Below are positions 41,527 through 51,017 of a DNA stretch of 64,000 nt, piece after piece. Origin of the DNA: Clostridia bacterium (GTDB lineage: Bacteria > Bacillota > Clostridia > Christensenellales > Aristaeellaceae); contig JAGBFR010000010.1 of assembly GCA_017936375.1 (NCBI GenBank), positions 60,153-124,152 of the forward strand, read 5' to 3'. A model generated the notes under the pieces. The model did no database searches. It was given only the letters and a program-made list of their open reading frames with translations, and was not told where the DNA came from. A program made the translations under genes and the position numbers. Each line of letters begins with the position of its first letter. Position 1 is the first letter of the stretch.

Positions 41527-42786
41527 ATGAAATTCATCAAGACGCCCGTCAAGGGCATGCTCGATATGCTCCCCTCCGACATGCGCCTGCGCGAGCATGT
41601 CCTCTCCATGATCAAGAAGAGCTACGGCGCGTACGGCTTCATGCAGATTGAGACGCCGGTCGTCGAGCACATTGAGAACCTGACCTCCAAGCAGGGCGGC
41701 GACAATGAGAAGCTGATCTTCAAGGTCATGAAGCGCGGCGCGGACCTGCAGCGCGCGATTGACAAGGGCACGGGCGAGTACGCCGACAACGGCCTGCGCT
41801 ATGACCTGACCGTCCCGCTGGCGCGCTACTATGCCAACAACAAGGAGCAGCTGCCCTCTCCGTTCAAGGCGCTGCAGATGGGCAATGTCTACCGCGCGGA
41901 TAACCCGCAGAAGGGCCGCTTCCGCCAGTTCACCCAGTGCGATATCGACATCCTCGGCGACGGCAGCAGCCTCGCGGAGATCGAGCTGATCACCGCGACC
42001 GGCTCCATGCTCACGCAGATCTTTGCCGAGATCGGCGTGACCGACTTCACCATCCACCTCAACGACCGCCAGATCCTCAGCGCCGTGGCGCTCTCTGCGG
42101 GCTTCAAGGAGGAAGAGGTCGGCTCCGTGCTCATCAGCCTGGACAAGTTTGACAAGATTGGCCTTGACGGCATCCGCGCCGAGCTGCTGGAGAGCGGCTA
42201 TGACGCGGCGGTCGTGGATAAGTACCTCGCCGTCTACGGCGCGGTGAAGGAAGGCATGACGATCGAGGAGTTCTGCGGCGATATCTCCGCGGACGTGCTC
42301 GATCCCAAGGTCATCGCCAACCTCTCCGACATCCTCGCCTGCGTGCGCCTGATGCTCGCCGAGGGCGTGAAGATCGTCTTTGATCCCACGCTCGTGCGCG
42401 GCATGGGCTACTACACCGGCCCGATCTTTGAGATCACGATGGACGACTACAACTTCTCCATCGCCGGCGGCGGCCGCTATGACAAGATGATCGGCAAGTT
42501 CTCCGGTCAGGACGTCGCGGCCTGCGGCTTCTCCATCGGCTTTGAGCGCATCATCACCATCCTCAAGGATCACATGCAGGGCAGCTACAAGCTGGAGAAT
42601 GCGACCGCCTTCCTGATTGACAAGCGCGTGTCCACCCAGCGCAAGACCGAGATCATCGCCAGGGCGATGGAGCTGCGCCGCGGCGGCGCGATCGCCACGG
42701 TCCTGCCGATGGCCAAGAATGTGGGCAATCAGATCAAGCTGCTTGAAAACGAGGGCTTCACCACCTTTGAAAAGGTGTACGAGTAA
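41527..42786 (+). CDS. hisS: Histidyl-tRNA synthetase, archaeal/eukaryotic-like type
   Basis: A 419-residue class II synthetase. RYDLTVPLARY and VYRADNPQKGRFRQFTQCDIDILG are the HisRS motif 2 region. NDRQILSAV with LDKFDKIG resembles archaeal and eukaryotic HisRS, which also have QCDFDIAG. The histidine-A motif reads LVRGMGYYTGPIFE, keeping the catalytic Arg but with Gly where Asp is normal (RGLDYYTG), and AGGGRYDKMIG follows. A C-terminal anticodon domain is present, which argues against the regulatory paralogue HisZ. ATG at 41527 after AAAGGA. It follows ftsK and no his biosynthesis genes are near. Confidence 0.82.
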   Translation: MKFIKTPVKGMLDMLPSDMRLREHVLSMIKKSYGAYGFMQIETPVVEHIENLTSKQGGDNEKLIFKVMKRGADLQRAIDKGTGEYADNGLRYDLTVPLARYYANNKEQLPSPFKALQMGNVYRADNPQKGRFRQFTQCDIDILGDGSSLAEIELITATGSMLTQIFAEIGVTDFTIHLNDRQILSAVALSAGFKEEEVGSVLISLDKFDKIGLDGIRAELLESGYDAAVVDKYLAVYGAVKEGMTIEEFCGDISADVLDPKVIANLSDILACVRLMLAEGVKIVFDPTLVRGMGYYTGPIFEITMDDYNFSIAGGGRYDKMIGKFSGQDVAACGFSIGFERIITILKDHMQGSYKLENATAFLIDKRVSTQRKTEIIARAMELRRGGAIATVLPMAKNVGNQIKLLENEGFTTFEKVYE

Positions 42787-42843
42787 AACCTGCGCGCGGC
42801 GCGTATCCTTATACGGGAGTATCCCTGACACAGGAGAATGAAC

Positions 42844-43278
42844 ATGATAAATAAAGGCATTGTCACGCAGGTTGAGGGCGACCTGCTGACCATCGTATTT
42901 GAGCGCCACGAGGCCTGCGGCGACTGCCACGCCTGCATGCACGGCAGCACGGACTGCAGCAAGCACACCGTGAAGCTGCGCGGCAAGGCGGAGGTCGGCG
43001 ACGAGGTCGTCGTCGAGATGGACGCTTCGCAGGTGATGACGGCGTCCGCCGCGGCGTATCTGGTTCCCTTCGCCGGGATGATTGCCGGCCTTGCGCTGGG
43101 CTGGCAGCTGGGGCCCGTGCTGCCCTCGCTCAATCGCGAGCTGGTTGCGGCGTTCACCGCTGTGCTGGGCACGACGGCGGCGTACTGCGTGATGCGCGTG
43201 CTGGATCCCAAGCTCGCCAAGGGCCGCTGGGAGCAGCGCATCGTCTCCGTGAAGAAGCCCGATCCGGAACAGAAATAA
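42844..43278 (+). CDS. RseC/MucC-like SoxR-reducing family protein
   Basis: A 144-residue protein. [17 protein letters not shown] carries the four-cysteine motif of the RseC/RsxC-associated family, probably binding an iron-sulfur centre or metal, and two membrane helices follow ([17 protein letters not shown] and [17 protein letters not shown]). In other bacteria members act with Rnf/Rsx electron transport or sigma-E control; no rnf genes are in this window. ATG at 42844 is seven bases from CAGGAG. It precedes thioredoxin. Confidence 0.82.
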   Translation: MINKGIVTQVEGDLLTIVFERHEACGDCHACMHGSTDCSKHTVKLRGKAEVGDEVVVEMDASQVMTASAAAYLVPFAGMIAGLALGWQLGPVLPSLNRELVAAFTAVLGTTAAYCVMRVLDPKLAKGRWEQRIVSVKKPDPEQK

Positions 43279-43303
43279 CAGACCGAAGACAGGAGGAAAC
43301 ATC

Positions 43304-43618
43304 ATGATGGAGCACTTTACCAGAGAGAGTTTTGACAAGGCCATCGCAGGCGACAAGCCCGTGCTGGTGGATTTCTTCGCCACCTGGTGCGGCCCGTGCC
43401 GCATGGTCGCCCCGTTCATCGAGCAGCTGGCTGCGGAGTATGAGGGCCGCGCCGTCGTGGGCAAGGTGGATGTGGACGAGGCGGCGGAGCTGGCGCAGCG
43501 CTACGGCGTGATGAGCATTCCGACGCTGATCGTCCTCAAGGGCGGCAAGGTGGTCGAGCAGGCCGTCGGCGCGCGCGGCAAGGCGGATATCGCTGCGATG
43601 ATCGAGCGTCATCTGTAA
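43304..43618 (+). CDS. trxA: Thioredoxin
   Basis: A 104-residue cytoplasmic dithiol oxidoreductase with the active site WCGPC (28-32), preceded by VLVDFFAT, and the conserved cis-proline in [10 protein letters not shown]. Normal length. AGGAGG is seven bases before the ATG. It follows the RseC-like gene, with a likely shared transcript. Confidence 0.96.
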   Translation: MMEHFTRESFDKAIAGDKPVLVDFFATWCGPCRMVAPFIEQLAAEYEGRAVVGKVDVDEAAELAQRYGVMSIPTLIVLKGGKVVEQAVGARGKADIAAMIERHL

Positions 43619-43636
43619 TCAAAACGGCAAACATCG

Positions 43637-43667
43637 GAGGGACAGACAGGCGGTCTGCCCCTCTTTT
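43637..43667 (+). terminator. Probable terminator after trxA
   Basis: GAGGGACAGAC (43637-43647) pairs with GTCTGCCCCTC (43653-43663) with one mismatch, followed by TTTT. Confidence 0.65.
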
Positions 43668-44024
43668 CCATATCTGTGCGGGGGGCGCGGCAGCGCAGAG
43701 GGGACAGGGACGCCGGCATGGCGCAGGCGGAAGGAAAAACGCACGCTGAGTGCGCAGACGGGCCGGGATAATCGCGCGATTGCCCACTTTCTGTGTGAAG
43801 AACGGAAAAACTTATTGAATATGGTATGGTTTTCCTTTTCCTTGACGGCTTTCTATGCTATAATACGTTTGTATACTATGCCCATAATGGGCAATGGATC
43901 GTTTTTTCAATCTGTCTGGCACGACGTGCAGTCAGATTTTGAGTATGAATACATAAGAAACCACGAGCAAAAGAACCCGACACAGAAAACGAAGGAGATG
44001 CATTGAGAGGAGGGAAACGACCCT
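43668..44024 (+). other. Non-coding leader region before RNase J
   Basis: No convincing gene in this gap of about 360 bases. A TATAAT at 43859-43864 is the best -10, but its -35 position (TTTTCC, 43836-43841) is poor; TTGACG at 43842 is too close. Immediately downstream is the perfect palindrome GCCCAT-A-ATGGGC (43880-43892). The ribosome site GAGGAGGG lies before the start at 44025. The leader may carry regulation of rnj, but none is proven. Confidence 0.5.
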
Positions 44025-45677
44025 ATGGGAAAGCTGCGGATCATTCCGCTGGGCGGCGTCGGTGAGATCGGCAAAAACATGACGGCGTTCGAGTATGGCG
44101 ACGATATCGTCGTCGTCGACTGCGGCAGCGTTTTCCCGCGTCAGGATATGCTGGGTATTGATCTGGTCATTCCGGACATCACATACCTGACCAACAACAG
44201 GGAGCGCGTGCGCGCCTTTCTGGTGACGCACGGGCATGAAGACCATATCGGCGCGATGCCGTATGTCTTCCCGCATGTGTCCGCGCCCGTCTATGGCACG
44301 AAGCTGACGTGCGCGCTCATACGCGGCAAGCTGACCGAGCATAATATTTCCGGCGTGCAGCTCAATGTGATCAAGCCGAAGGAGACCGTCTCCATCGGCG
44401 CGTTCACCGTGCAGTTCATCAAGGTGAGCCATTCGATCTCCGGCGCGGTGGCGATGGCGATCACCTGCCCCGCCGGTACGGTCATCGTCACGGGCGACTT
44501 CAAGATCGACTATACGCCCATCGACGGCGAGGTAACGGACCTCAACACGCTGGCGGCATGGGGCACGAAGGGCGTGCTCGCCCTGCTGGCGGATTCCACG
44601 AACATCGAGCGCCCGGGCTACACGATGAGCGAGCGCAAGATTGGAGAAACCTTCCACAATTTCTTCAAGGAGGCGAAGGGGCGCATCATCATCGCGATGT
44701 TTGCCTCCAATCTCCACAGAATCCAGCAGGTTGTGGATAACTGCATCGAGTTTAAGCGCAAGGTCTGCTTCGTCGGCAGGAGCATGATCAACGTCACGCG
44801 CCTGGCGATGGAGATCGGCGAGCTCAAGATCCCGCAGGATGCGTATATCGAGATCGGCGATCTGGAGTGCTATGACGATCACGAGATCGTCGTATTGACC
44901 ACGGGCAGCCAGGGCGAGCCGATGAGCGGCCTGACGCGCATGGCCAACAGCGAGCATCGCCGCCTGCAGATCCGCGAGGGAGACACGGTTATCATCTCCG
45001 CCACGCCGATCCCGGGCAACGAGATCATGGTCTCGCGCATCATCAACCAGCTCTACCGCTGCGGCGCGACGGTCGTCTATAACCGCATCGCGGACGTCCA
45101 CGTCTCCGGCCATGCCTGTCAGGAGGAGCTCAAGCTCGTCCACACGCTGGTGAAGCCGAAGTACTTCATCCCCGTGCATGGCGAGTACCGCATGCTCCAC
45201 AGGCATGCGCAGCTGGCGATGGACCTTGGAATGAAGGAGGACAACGTCATCATTCTCGAGCTGGGCCAGGCGGTCGAGCTCTCCGAGGACGAGGCGAACA
45301 TCATCGGCCCGATGCCCACCGGCTCGGTCATGGTCGACGGCCTCGGCGTGGGCGACGTGGGCAACGTCGTGCTGCGCGACCGCAAGCATCTCTCTCAGGA
45401 CGGCCTGATCATCGTGGTCGTCGGCGTGAGCCGGGAGACGGGCGCGGTCATCTCCGGCCCGGAACTGATCTCCCGCGGCTTTGTCTATGTGCGCGAAAAC
45501 GAGGAGCTCATCTCCGGCGCGCGCAGCGTGGCTGAGGGCGTGCTCGCACGCTATGACCACATCGAGCAGAGCGACTGGACGGCGATCAAGAACGGCATCA
45601 AGGACGAGATGCATGCCTACCTGTTCAACATGATCAAGCGCAACCCGATGATCCTGCCGATCATCATGGAGACCTGA
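44025..45677 (+). CDS. rnj: Ribonuclease J
   Basis: A 550-residue metallo-beta-lactamase/beta-CASP nuclease. GGVGEIGKNM near the start, HGHEDHIG (His69-His74) for the two zinc ions, VTGDFKIDYTP with the later zinc aspartate, TGSQGEPMSGL, and HVSGHACQEEL in the beta-CASP region are all present. The C-terminal domain is complete. RNase J performs 5'-exonucleolytic and endonucleolytic mRNA decay and rRNA maturation in Firmicutes. GAGGAGGG precedes the ATG. A terminator follows. Confidence 0.95.
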   Translation: MGKLRIIPLGGVGEIGKNMTAFEYGDDIVVVDCGSVFPRQDMLGIDLVIPDITYLTNNRERVRAFLVTHGHEDHIGAMPYVFPHVSAPVYGTKLTCALIRGKLTEHNISGVQLNVIKPKETVSIGAFTVQFIKVSHSISGAVAMAITCPAGTVIVTGDFKIDYTPIDGEVTDLNTLAAWGTKGVLALLADSTNIERPGYTMSERKIGETFHNFFKEAKGRIIIAMFASNLHRIQQVVDNCIEFKRKVCFVGRSMINVTRLAMEIGELKIPQDAYIEIGDLECYDDHEIVVLTTGSQGEPMSGLTRMANSEHRRLQIREGDTVIISATPIPGNEIMVSRIINQLYRCGATVVYNRIADVHVSGHACQEELKLVHTLVKPKYFIPVHGEYRMLHRHAQLAMDLGMKEDNVIILELGQAVELSEDEANIIGPMPTGSVMVDGLGVGDVGNVVLRDRKHLSQDGLIIVVVGVSRETGAVISGPELISRGFVYVRENEELISGARSVAEGVLARYDHIEQSDWTAIKNGIKDEMHAYLFNMIKRNPMILPIIMET

Positions 45678-45709
45678 TCCCAATACAGAGAATCTACAAG
45701 CGATAAGGG

Positions 45710-45734
45710 GACCGGCTGTCCGCCGGTCTCTTTT
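45710..45734 (+). terminator. Intrinsic terminator after rnj
   Basis: GACCGGC (45710-45716), five-base loop, GCCGGTC (45722-45728), then TCTTTT. Confidence 0.75.
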
Positions 45735-45802
45735 GAGCGCCAATCAGACGTCCGCGCGGGGCAAGGGGGCCCGGCTGCGCGGGAGGCAAGGAGAAGAAGG
45801 AC

Positions 45803-46156
45803 ATGAATATCTACGATACCGCGCACCGCCTTGCGAATGAAATCCGCCAGAGCGACGAGTGCGTCCGCCTGCGCCAGCTGCGCGATCAGGCGATGAGCGA
45901 CGAGACCAACCGCCTGCTGCTCGAGGAATACAAGCGCCTGCAGGTGCGCCTGCAGATGAGCATGATGGGCGCGGCGGGCGAGATGCCCGGGGAGGAGATG
46001 CAGCGCTTCCAGCAGCTGGCGTCCCTGCTGTATATGAACAGCGACGTGCAGGCCTATCTGATGGCGGAGATGCAGATGCAGAAGACGCTGGGCGATGTGT
46101 TCAAGATCCTCACGGACGCGGCGGGCATCACCATCGACGTGCCGGAGCGCAGCTGA
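45803..46156 (+). CDS. ylbF: YlbF/YmcA-family protein
   Basis: A 117-residue all-helical protein: IYDTAHRLANEIRQSDECVRLRQL and MNSDVQAYLMAEMQMQKTLGDVFKIL fit the YlbF/YmcA (Com_YlbF) family. In B. subtilis YlbF, YmcA and YaaT form a complex that modulates RNase Y and supports sporulation and competence. Placement right after RNase J suggests an RNA-decay link here too (inference). AAGGAG precedes the ATG at 45803. It begins a likely operon with mltG and the U32 peptidase. Confidence 0.82.
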   Translation: MNIYDTAHRLANEIRQSDECVRLRQLRDQAMSDETNRLLLEEYKRLQVRLQMSMMGAAGEMPGEEMQRFQQLASLLYMNSDVQAYLMAEMQMQKTLGDVFKILTDAAGITIDVPERS

Positions 46157-46208
46157 GCGCCGGGCAGCAGATCAAAGCGGCAGTTCGATATGAAGGGAGG
46201 GCGGCGGC

Positions 46209-47402
46209 ATGGCCGGGAAAAAGAAACAGACAAAAGCGCTTGACGAGCGGCAGCTGCATGAGCGGCGGCGCTACGGCTTTTTCTGGTATGACTGGATCTG
46301 GCGGCTGGTGCGCCCCGTGCTGGTCTTCGCCGCGTCGTTTGTGATCGTATGCGGCCTGTGCTACAGCGGCTATATGAAGCTCAACGACATGTTCTTTGCG
46401 CCTGTGGATGCGCAGGATACGGGCACGGTGGCCTTTGAGGTGCCCTCGGGCAGCTCGCTGTCCGCCGTGGCGCGCGACCTTGAGGAGGCGGGGCTGATCC
46501 ACAATCACACCGTCTTCAAGTACATGGCGGACTTCATGGGCATGGGCCAGAAGATCCAGAGCGGCGACTATGAGCTGAGCCGCGCGATGTCCTCCACGGA
46601 GATCCTCGACCAGCTCATTTCCGGCGACGGAAAGCCGCTGACCGTGAACATCACGATCATCCCCGGATGGACGATCGAGGACATCGCAGCCTATCTCAAG
46701 GAGGAGAAGATCCTCTCCGATACGGCGGAATTCCTCAGCCTCTGCCGCACGGGCGAAAAATACAGCGGCTATTACTTCATCGAGGAGATCCTCATGGAGA
46801 GCGACGCCGCCAGCCGCAAGTATGCGCTGGAGGGCTATCTCTCGCCCAATACCTACGAGATCTACACCAGCTCGAGCGCCGATACGATCATCAAGCGCCT
46901 GCTCGCGCAGACGGAGGCGGCCTACTCCATCAGCTATGACGAGCGCGCCAAGGAGCTGGGCATGAGCATGGACGAGGTCTTTACCCTCGCCTCGATGATC
47001 GAGAAGGAAGCGAAGAAGGGCGATTTCGCCAAGGTGAGCGCGGTCTTCCATAACCGCCTGAAGCAGAAGATGAACCTCGGCTCGGACGTCACAGTCAAGT
47101 ACATCTCCGGCAGCGAAAAGATGTACCTGAATGACAGCGACCTCGCCGTGGATTCCCCGTACAACACCTACAGCCACAGGGGGCTGCCCGTCGGCCCGAT
47201 CTGCAGCCCGTCGATGGACGCGGTGATTGCCGCGCTCTATCCGGACGAGCAGTTCATCGCGCAGAAGTATCTCTATTTCTGCTCGACCGATCCCAGCTCC
47301 GGCGCGCTGCACTTCTCAAGGACGCTGGAGGAGCACGACGCCGCCGTGGCCATGTACAGGCCGCTGTGGGAGGAATACGACAGGAGCCGCGGCCTCAAGT
47401 GA
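46209..47402 (+). CDS. mltG: Endolytic murein transglycosylase MltG
   Basis: A 397-residue YceG-family protein. One membrane helix lies near residues 34-56, then a LysM-like part (FEVPSGSSLSAVARDLEEAGLI), LEGYLSPNTYEI, and the catalytic-glutamate motif LASMIEKEAKKGDFAKVSAVFHNRL, ending with YNTYSHRGLPVGPICSPS. It cleaves nascent peptidoglycan strands on the outer face of the membrane. AAGGGAGGG precedes the ATG. It sits 52 bases after ylbF and 19 before the U32 peptidase. Confidence 0.94.
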   Translation: MAGKKKQTKALDERQLHERRRYGFFWYDWIWRLVRPVLVFAASFVIVCGLCYSGYMKLNDMFFAPVDAQDTGTVAFEVPSGSSLSAVARDLEEAGLIHNHTVFKYMADFMGMGQKIQSGDYELSRAMSSTEILDQLISGDGKPLTVNITIIPGWTIEDIAAYLKEEKILSDTAEFLSLCRTGEKYSGYYFIEEILMESDAASRKYALEGYLSPNTYEIYTSSSADTIIKRLLAQTEAAYSISYDERAKELGMSMDEVFTLASMIEKEAKKGDFAKVSAVFHNRLKQKMNLGSDVTVKYISGSEKMYLNDSDLAVDSPYNTYSHRGLPVGPICSPSMDAVIAALYPDEQFIAQKYLYFCSTDPSSGALHFSRTLEEHDAAVAMYRPLWEEYDRSRGLK

Positions 47403-47421
47403 CGGGCCGGAAAGGAACGAT

Positions 47422-48657
47422 ATGAACAGAATGCCGACGCTGCTCGCTCCGGCGGGCAGCATGCGGCCCTTCATGACGGCGCTGCGCTTCGGCGCGGACG
47501 CCGTTTATTGTGGGGCGAAGCAGTATGGCCTGCGCGCGCAGGCCGGCAACTTTGACGAGCGCGAGCTGGCGCAGGCCGTTGAAGTGGCGCATGCCGCCGG
47601 CGCGCAGGTCAATCTGACGCTCAATATTTTCGCCAGGGACGGGGATCTTGCCGGCATGGTGCGCACGGCGCAGATGGCGCGGGAGATCGGCGTGGACGCG
47701 CTGATCGTCTCCGATCTGGGCGCGATTGCGCGGATTCACCGCGAGGCGCCGGGGATTGACATCCACGTGAGCACGCAGGCGAACACGACCAACACCGACT
47801 CCGTGCGCGTGTATAAGGCGATGGGCGCGACGCGCGTTGTGCTCGCGCGCGAATTGTCCATGGAGGAAATTGAGCGCATGTCGGCGCAGCTGGGGGACGA
47901 GATCGAGCTGGAGACGTTCATCCACGGCGCGATCTGCATGTCCTATTCCGGGCGCTGTATGCTCTCCAGCTTTCTCAACGGGCGCAGCGCCAACCGCGGC
48001 GCATGCAGCCAGCCCTGCCGATGGACGTATACGCTCCATGAGCGCACGCGGCCGGACGAGCCCATGCCCGTGGAGGAGGATCCGCGCGGCACGGCGATCC
48101 TCTCCAGCCGGGATATGTGCATGATCGACCATCTGCCGAGGCTGATGGAGAGCGGCGTCTCCTGCTTCAAGATCGAGGGCAGGATGAAGACAGAGATCTA
48201 CATCGCCACGGTCGTGGGCGCGTATCGCCGCGCGATGGACGCCTACGCGGCAGACCCGCAGGGTTATATGAAGGACGCGGCGCTTAACAGCCTGCTGCAT
48301 GATGAGCTGGACAAGGTGAGCCACAGGATCTACGACACGGGCTTCTACTTTGGCCAGCCTCAGGTCGCGGGCGGCGCGGCGGGCGTCATCCAGAAGGCGG
48401 AGTACATGGGCTATGTGCTCGGCGTCTCCGGCGGCGAGGCGCTGGTGGAGATGAAGAACCGCTTCTTCGTCGGCGACGAATTGGAGACGGTCACCCCGTC
48501 GGGCAGCAGGAAGCTGACGATCGAGGACATCGTCATCGATGCGACGGGCGAGCATGTGGGCGTGGTTAGCGTGCCCAAAACGCTGGTGCGCATCCCCTGC
48601 GGGGATCTGCTCGAGGCGGGCGACATGCTGCGCGGCCCGGTGAGGAACAGGGCGTAA
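47422..48657 (+). CDS. Peptidase U32 family protein (TrhP/YegQ-like)
   Basis: A 411-residue TIM-barrel protein. LLAPAGSMRPFMTALRFGADAVY opens the fold, ETFIHGAICMSYSGRCMLSSF is the U32 signature with conserved cysteines, and NRGACSQPCRW and CFKIEGRMKTE follow. Members of the YegQ/TrhP branch take part in tRNA uridine-34 hydroxylation rather than proteolysis, and the cysteines may bind an iron-sulfur cluster. ATG at 47422 follows AAAGGAACG; the frame is open upstream inside mltG. The mltG-U32 neighbourhood also occurs in Bacillus (yrrL to yrrO). Confidence 0.88.
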   Translation: MNRMPTLLAPAGSMRPFMTALRFGADAVYCGAKQYGLRAQAGNFDERELAQAVEVAHAAGAQVNLTLNIFARDGDLAGMVRTAQMAREIGVDALIVSDLGAIARIHREAPGIDIHVSTQANTTNTDSVRVYKAMGATRVVLARELSMEEIERMSAQLGDEIELETFIHGAICMSYSGRCMLSSFLNGRSANRGACSQPCRWTYTLHERTRPDEPMPVEEDPRGTAILSSRDMCMIDHLPRLMESGVSCFKIEGRMKTEIYIATVVGAYRRAMDAYAADPQGYMKDAALNSLLHDELDKVSHRIYDTGFYFGQPQVAGGAAGVIQKAEYMGYVLGVSGGEALVEMKNRFFVGDELETVTPSGSRKLTIEDIVIDATGEHVGVVSVPKTLVRIPCGDLLEAGDMLRGPVRNRA

Positions 48658-48670
48658 GGCATCCGGACAT

Positions 48671-48703
48671 AAGGGCTTCCTGAGGGATAGCCCTTTCTTT
48701 TTT
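48671..48703 (+). terminator. Intrinsic terminator after U32 peptidase
   Basis: AAGGGCT (48671-48677) pairs with AGCCCTT (48689-48695), followed by TCTTTTTT. A TATAAT at 48717-48722 beyond it is a probable -10 for recD2, with a weak -35. Confidence 0.78.
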
Positions 48704-48766
48704 CCCGCATGGCTGGTATAATAGAGGAACATATGATCGCATTGTGAAAACGGGGAGGTGTGCGCC

Positions 48767-50992
48767 ATGGAGCTGGAATTGATCGAGGCCTATGCCGACG
48801 AGACGGTATTCAGGAATGATGAAAACGGCTATACCGTGCTGGTGGTCAAATGCGGAAAGAGCCGCGTGTCTGCCGTGGGCGTCATGCCTCAGATTGCCAC
48901 GGGCGAGAAGCTCAAGATCACCGGCGAATGGGTGGACCACCCTGTCTACGGGCGGCAGATCAAGGTGCATGCCTGCGAAATCGAGAAGCCGACGACGCTC
49001 AAGGGCATTGAAAAGTACCTTTCCAGCGGCATGATCCGCGGCGTGGGCCCGGCGACGGCGAAGCTGCTGGTCAAGACCTTTGGCGAGGAGACGCTCGACG
49101 TCCTCTACAGCCAGCCGGAGCGGATGCTCGAGGTGCCGGGCATCGGCGCCAAGCGCGCGCAGATGATTCAGGAGAGCTATGCCGAGCAGGCGCAGCAGCG
49201 GGAGGCGATGGTCTTCCTGCAGAGCTATGGCATCACGCCCGCGCTGTCGGTGAAGATCTTTAAGCAATACGGCGAGAATGTCAAGCAGGTCGTCACGAAG
49301 AATCCCTACCGGCTGGTGGAGGATATCGAGGGTGTCGGCTTCCGCACAGCGGACAGGATCGCCGCGTCGCTGGGCGTGGAGATGGACAGCGATTTCCGCA
49401 TCGGCGCGGGCATCAAGTATGCCCTGCAGGAGGCGACGGGCAGCACGGGGCACTGCTATCTGCCCCGGCCGGAGCTGATCGCCGCGGCGCAGAGCATCCT
49501 CGGCAATGAGCCCGAGCTGATTGAGCGCATGCTCGACAGCCTGATCCTCACGCATGCCGTCACCGCGCAGGTGCTGCCCGCGCAGGACGGGGGCGAGGAC
49601 GAGGTGGCGGTCTATCTGCCGATGACCTACCGCTCGGAGTGCGAGGTCGCGCGCAGGCTCTATGAGATGCTGGACGCCATGCCGGACACGATGGCGACGG
49701 ATCTGGACGCGCAGATTGATGAGATTGAGCGGATGGAGGGCATCACCCTGCATGCGCAGCAGCGCGAGGCAATCCGCACCGCCGTCACCAGCGGGATGAC
49801 GGTCATCACCGGCGGCCCGGGCACGGGCAAGACGACGATCATCAAGTGCATCATCAAGCTCCTGAGCGTCAGCGGCGAGATCGCCCTCGCCGCGCCGACG
49901 GGCCGCGCCGCCAAGCGCATGAGCGAGGCCTGCGGCATGGAGGCCAAGACGCTGCACCGCCTGCTCGAATACGGCGGGGAGGAGGGCGACTTCGCCCGCA
50001 CGCCGGATAATCCGCTTGAAATGGACACGCTGATCATCGACGAAATGTCGATGGTGGATATTTTCCTGATGCGCTCCGTGCTGCGCGCGATCACGCCCGG
50101 CACGCGGCTGATCATGGTCGGCGACGCGGACCAGCTGCCCAGCGTCGGCGCGGGCAATGTGCTGCGGGATATACTGGACAGCGGCGCGGTGCCGTCGGTC
50201 ATGCTGACGGAGATCTTCCGCCAGGATGAAAAGAGCATGATCGTCTATAATGCCCACCGCATCAACCACGGCGAGGCCCCGCGCCTCAATGCGAAGGGCA
50301 GCGACTTTTTCTTTGAGCGCGCCGTCTCCCCGACGGACGCGGCGAAGCGGATTGTCGAGCTGTGCGCCGTGCGCCTGCCGGGATTTCTCGGGCTCGACCC
50401 AGTGAAGCAGATGCAGGTGCTCTCCCCGACGAAGAAGGGGGACTGCGGCGTGTGGCAGCTCAATCAGCTGCTGCAGGAGCGATTCAATCCCTCCGCACCG
50501 CACAAGCATGAGCGCACGCGGGGCGACACGACCTTCCGTGAGGGCGACAAGGTCATGCAGACGCGCAACAACTATCAGCTGGAATGGAAGCGCGAGGGCG
50601 TCTTCGGCTGGGAAAAGGGGCAGGGCGTCTTCAACGGCGATATCGGCTTTGTGACGGACGTCGACCCGCAGGAGCATACGATCACCGTCCAGTTCGACGA
50701 CGAGCGCGAGGCCGTCTACGAAGGGGCGGATATCGACGACCTCGAACTGGCGTACTGCATCTCCGTCCACAAGAGCCAGGGCAGCGAGTTCCCCGTCGTG
50801 GTGATGCCGGCTGTCGGCGGCCCGCCGATGCTGCTCACGCGTAATCTGCTCTATACTGCGGTGACCCGCGCGCGCAGGATGGTCATGATCGTCGGCCGCG
50901 AGGCGGCGATCGACCAGATGATCCGCAATGTCAATACCCGCAGGCGCTACAGCGCGCTGTGCAGGCGGCTGCGGCAGATGATGGAGCTGTAA
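48767..50992 (+). CDS. recD2: RecD2-type ATP-dependent DNA helicase
   Basis: A 741-residue superfamily 1B helicase. The N-terminal part holds an OB-like region and helix-hairpin-helix motifs (GMIRGVGPATAKLLV, VPGIGAKRA). Then come Walker A GGPGTGKTT, DTLIIDEMSMVD (Walker B), GDADQLPSVGAGNVL, and C-terminal VHKSQGSEFP and LYTAVTRAR. The long N-terminal part and lack of RecB/RecC neighbours identify RecD2. ATG at 48767 after GGGGAGG. It aids repair and replication fork maintenance. comFC follows, a frequent neighbour. Confidence 0.95.
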   Translation: MELELIEAYADETVFRNDENGYTVLVVKCGKSRVSAVGVMPQIATGEKLKITGEWVDHPVYGRQIKVHACEIEKPTTLKGIEKYLSSGMIRGVGPATAKLLVKTFGEETLDVLYSQPERMLEVPGIGAKRAQMIQESYAEQAQQREAMVFLQSYGITPALSVKIFKQYGENVKQVVTKNPYRLVEDIEGVGFRTADRIAASLGVEMDSDFRIGAGIKYALQEATGSTGHCYLPRPELIAAAQSILGNEPELIERMLDSLILTHAVTAQVLPAQDGGEDEVAVYLPMTYRSECEVARRLYEMLDAMPDTMATDLDAQIDEIERMEGITLHAQQREAIRTAVTSGMTVITGGPGTGKTTIIKCIIKLLSVSGEIALAAPTGRAAKRMSEACGMEAKTLHRLLEYGGEEGDFARTPDNPLEMDTLIIDEMSMVDIFLMRSVLRAITPGTRLIMVGDADQLPSVGAGNVLRDILDSGAVPSVMLTEIFRQDEKSMIVYNAHRINHGEAPRLNAKGSDFFFERAVSPTDAAKRIVELCAVRLPGFLGLDPVKQMQVLSPTKKGDCGVWQLNQLLQERFNPSAPHKHERTRGDTTFREGDKVMQTRNNYQLEWKREGVFGWEKGQGVFNGDIGFVTDVDPQEHTITVQFDDEREAVYEGADIDDLELAYCISVHKSQGSEFPVVVMPAVGGPPMLLTRNLLYTAVTRARRMVMIVGREAAIDQMIRNVNTRRRYSALCRRLRQMMEL

Positions 50993-51017
50993 GGCGGTCG
51001 GCTATGGGAGACACGGC

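Noticed and set aside
41527-42786. ATP phosphoribosyltransferase regulatory subunit HisZ instead of HisRS
   Set aside because: The catalytic arginine region, motif 2 and a C-terminal anticodon-binding domain are present, and no his biosynthesis genes are nearby.
38662-43464. 1600-codon open frame on the minus strand opposite ftsK, hisS and the RseC-like gene
   Set aside because: The plus strand here has clear, motif-bearing genes. The antisense frame stays open because GC-rich codon use avoids stops, and its translation is a His/Arg/Asp-rich mixture with no domain.
43815-44006. 63-codon plus-strand frame before RNase J
   Set aside because: No ribosome site, and it covers the candidate promoter; the sequence looks like leader DNA.
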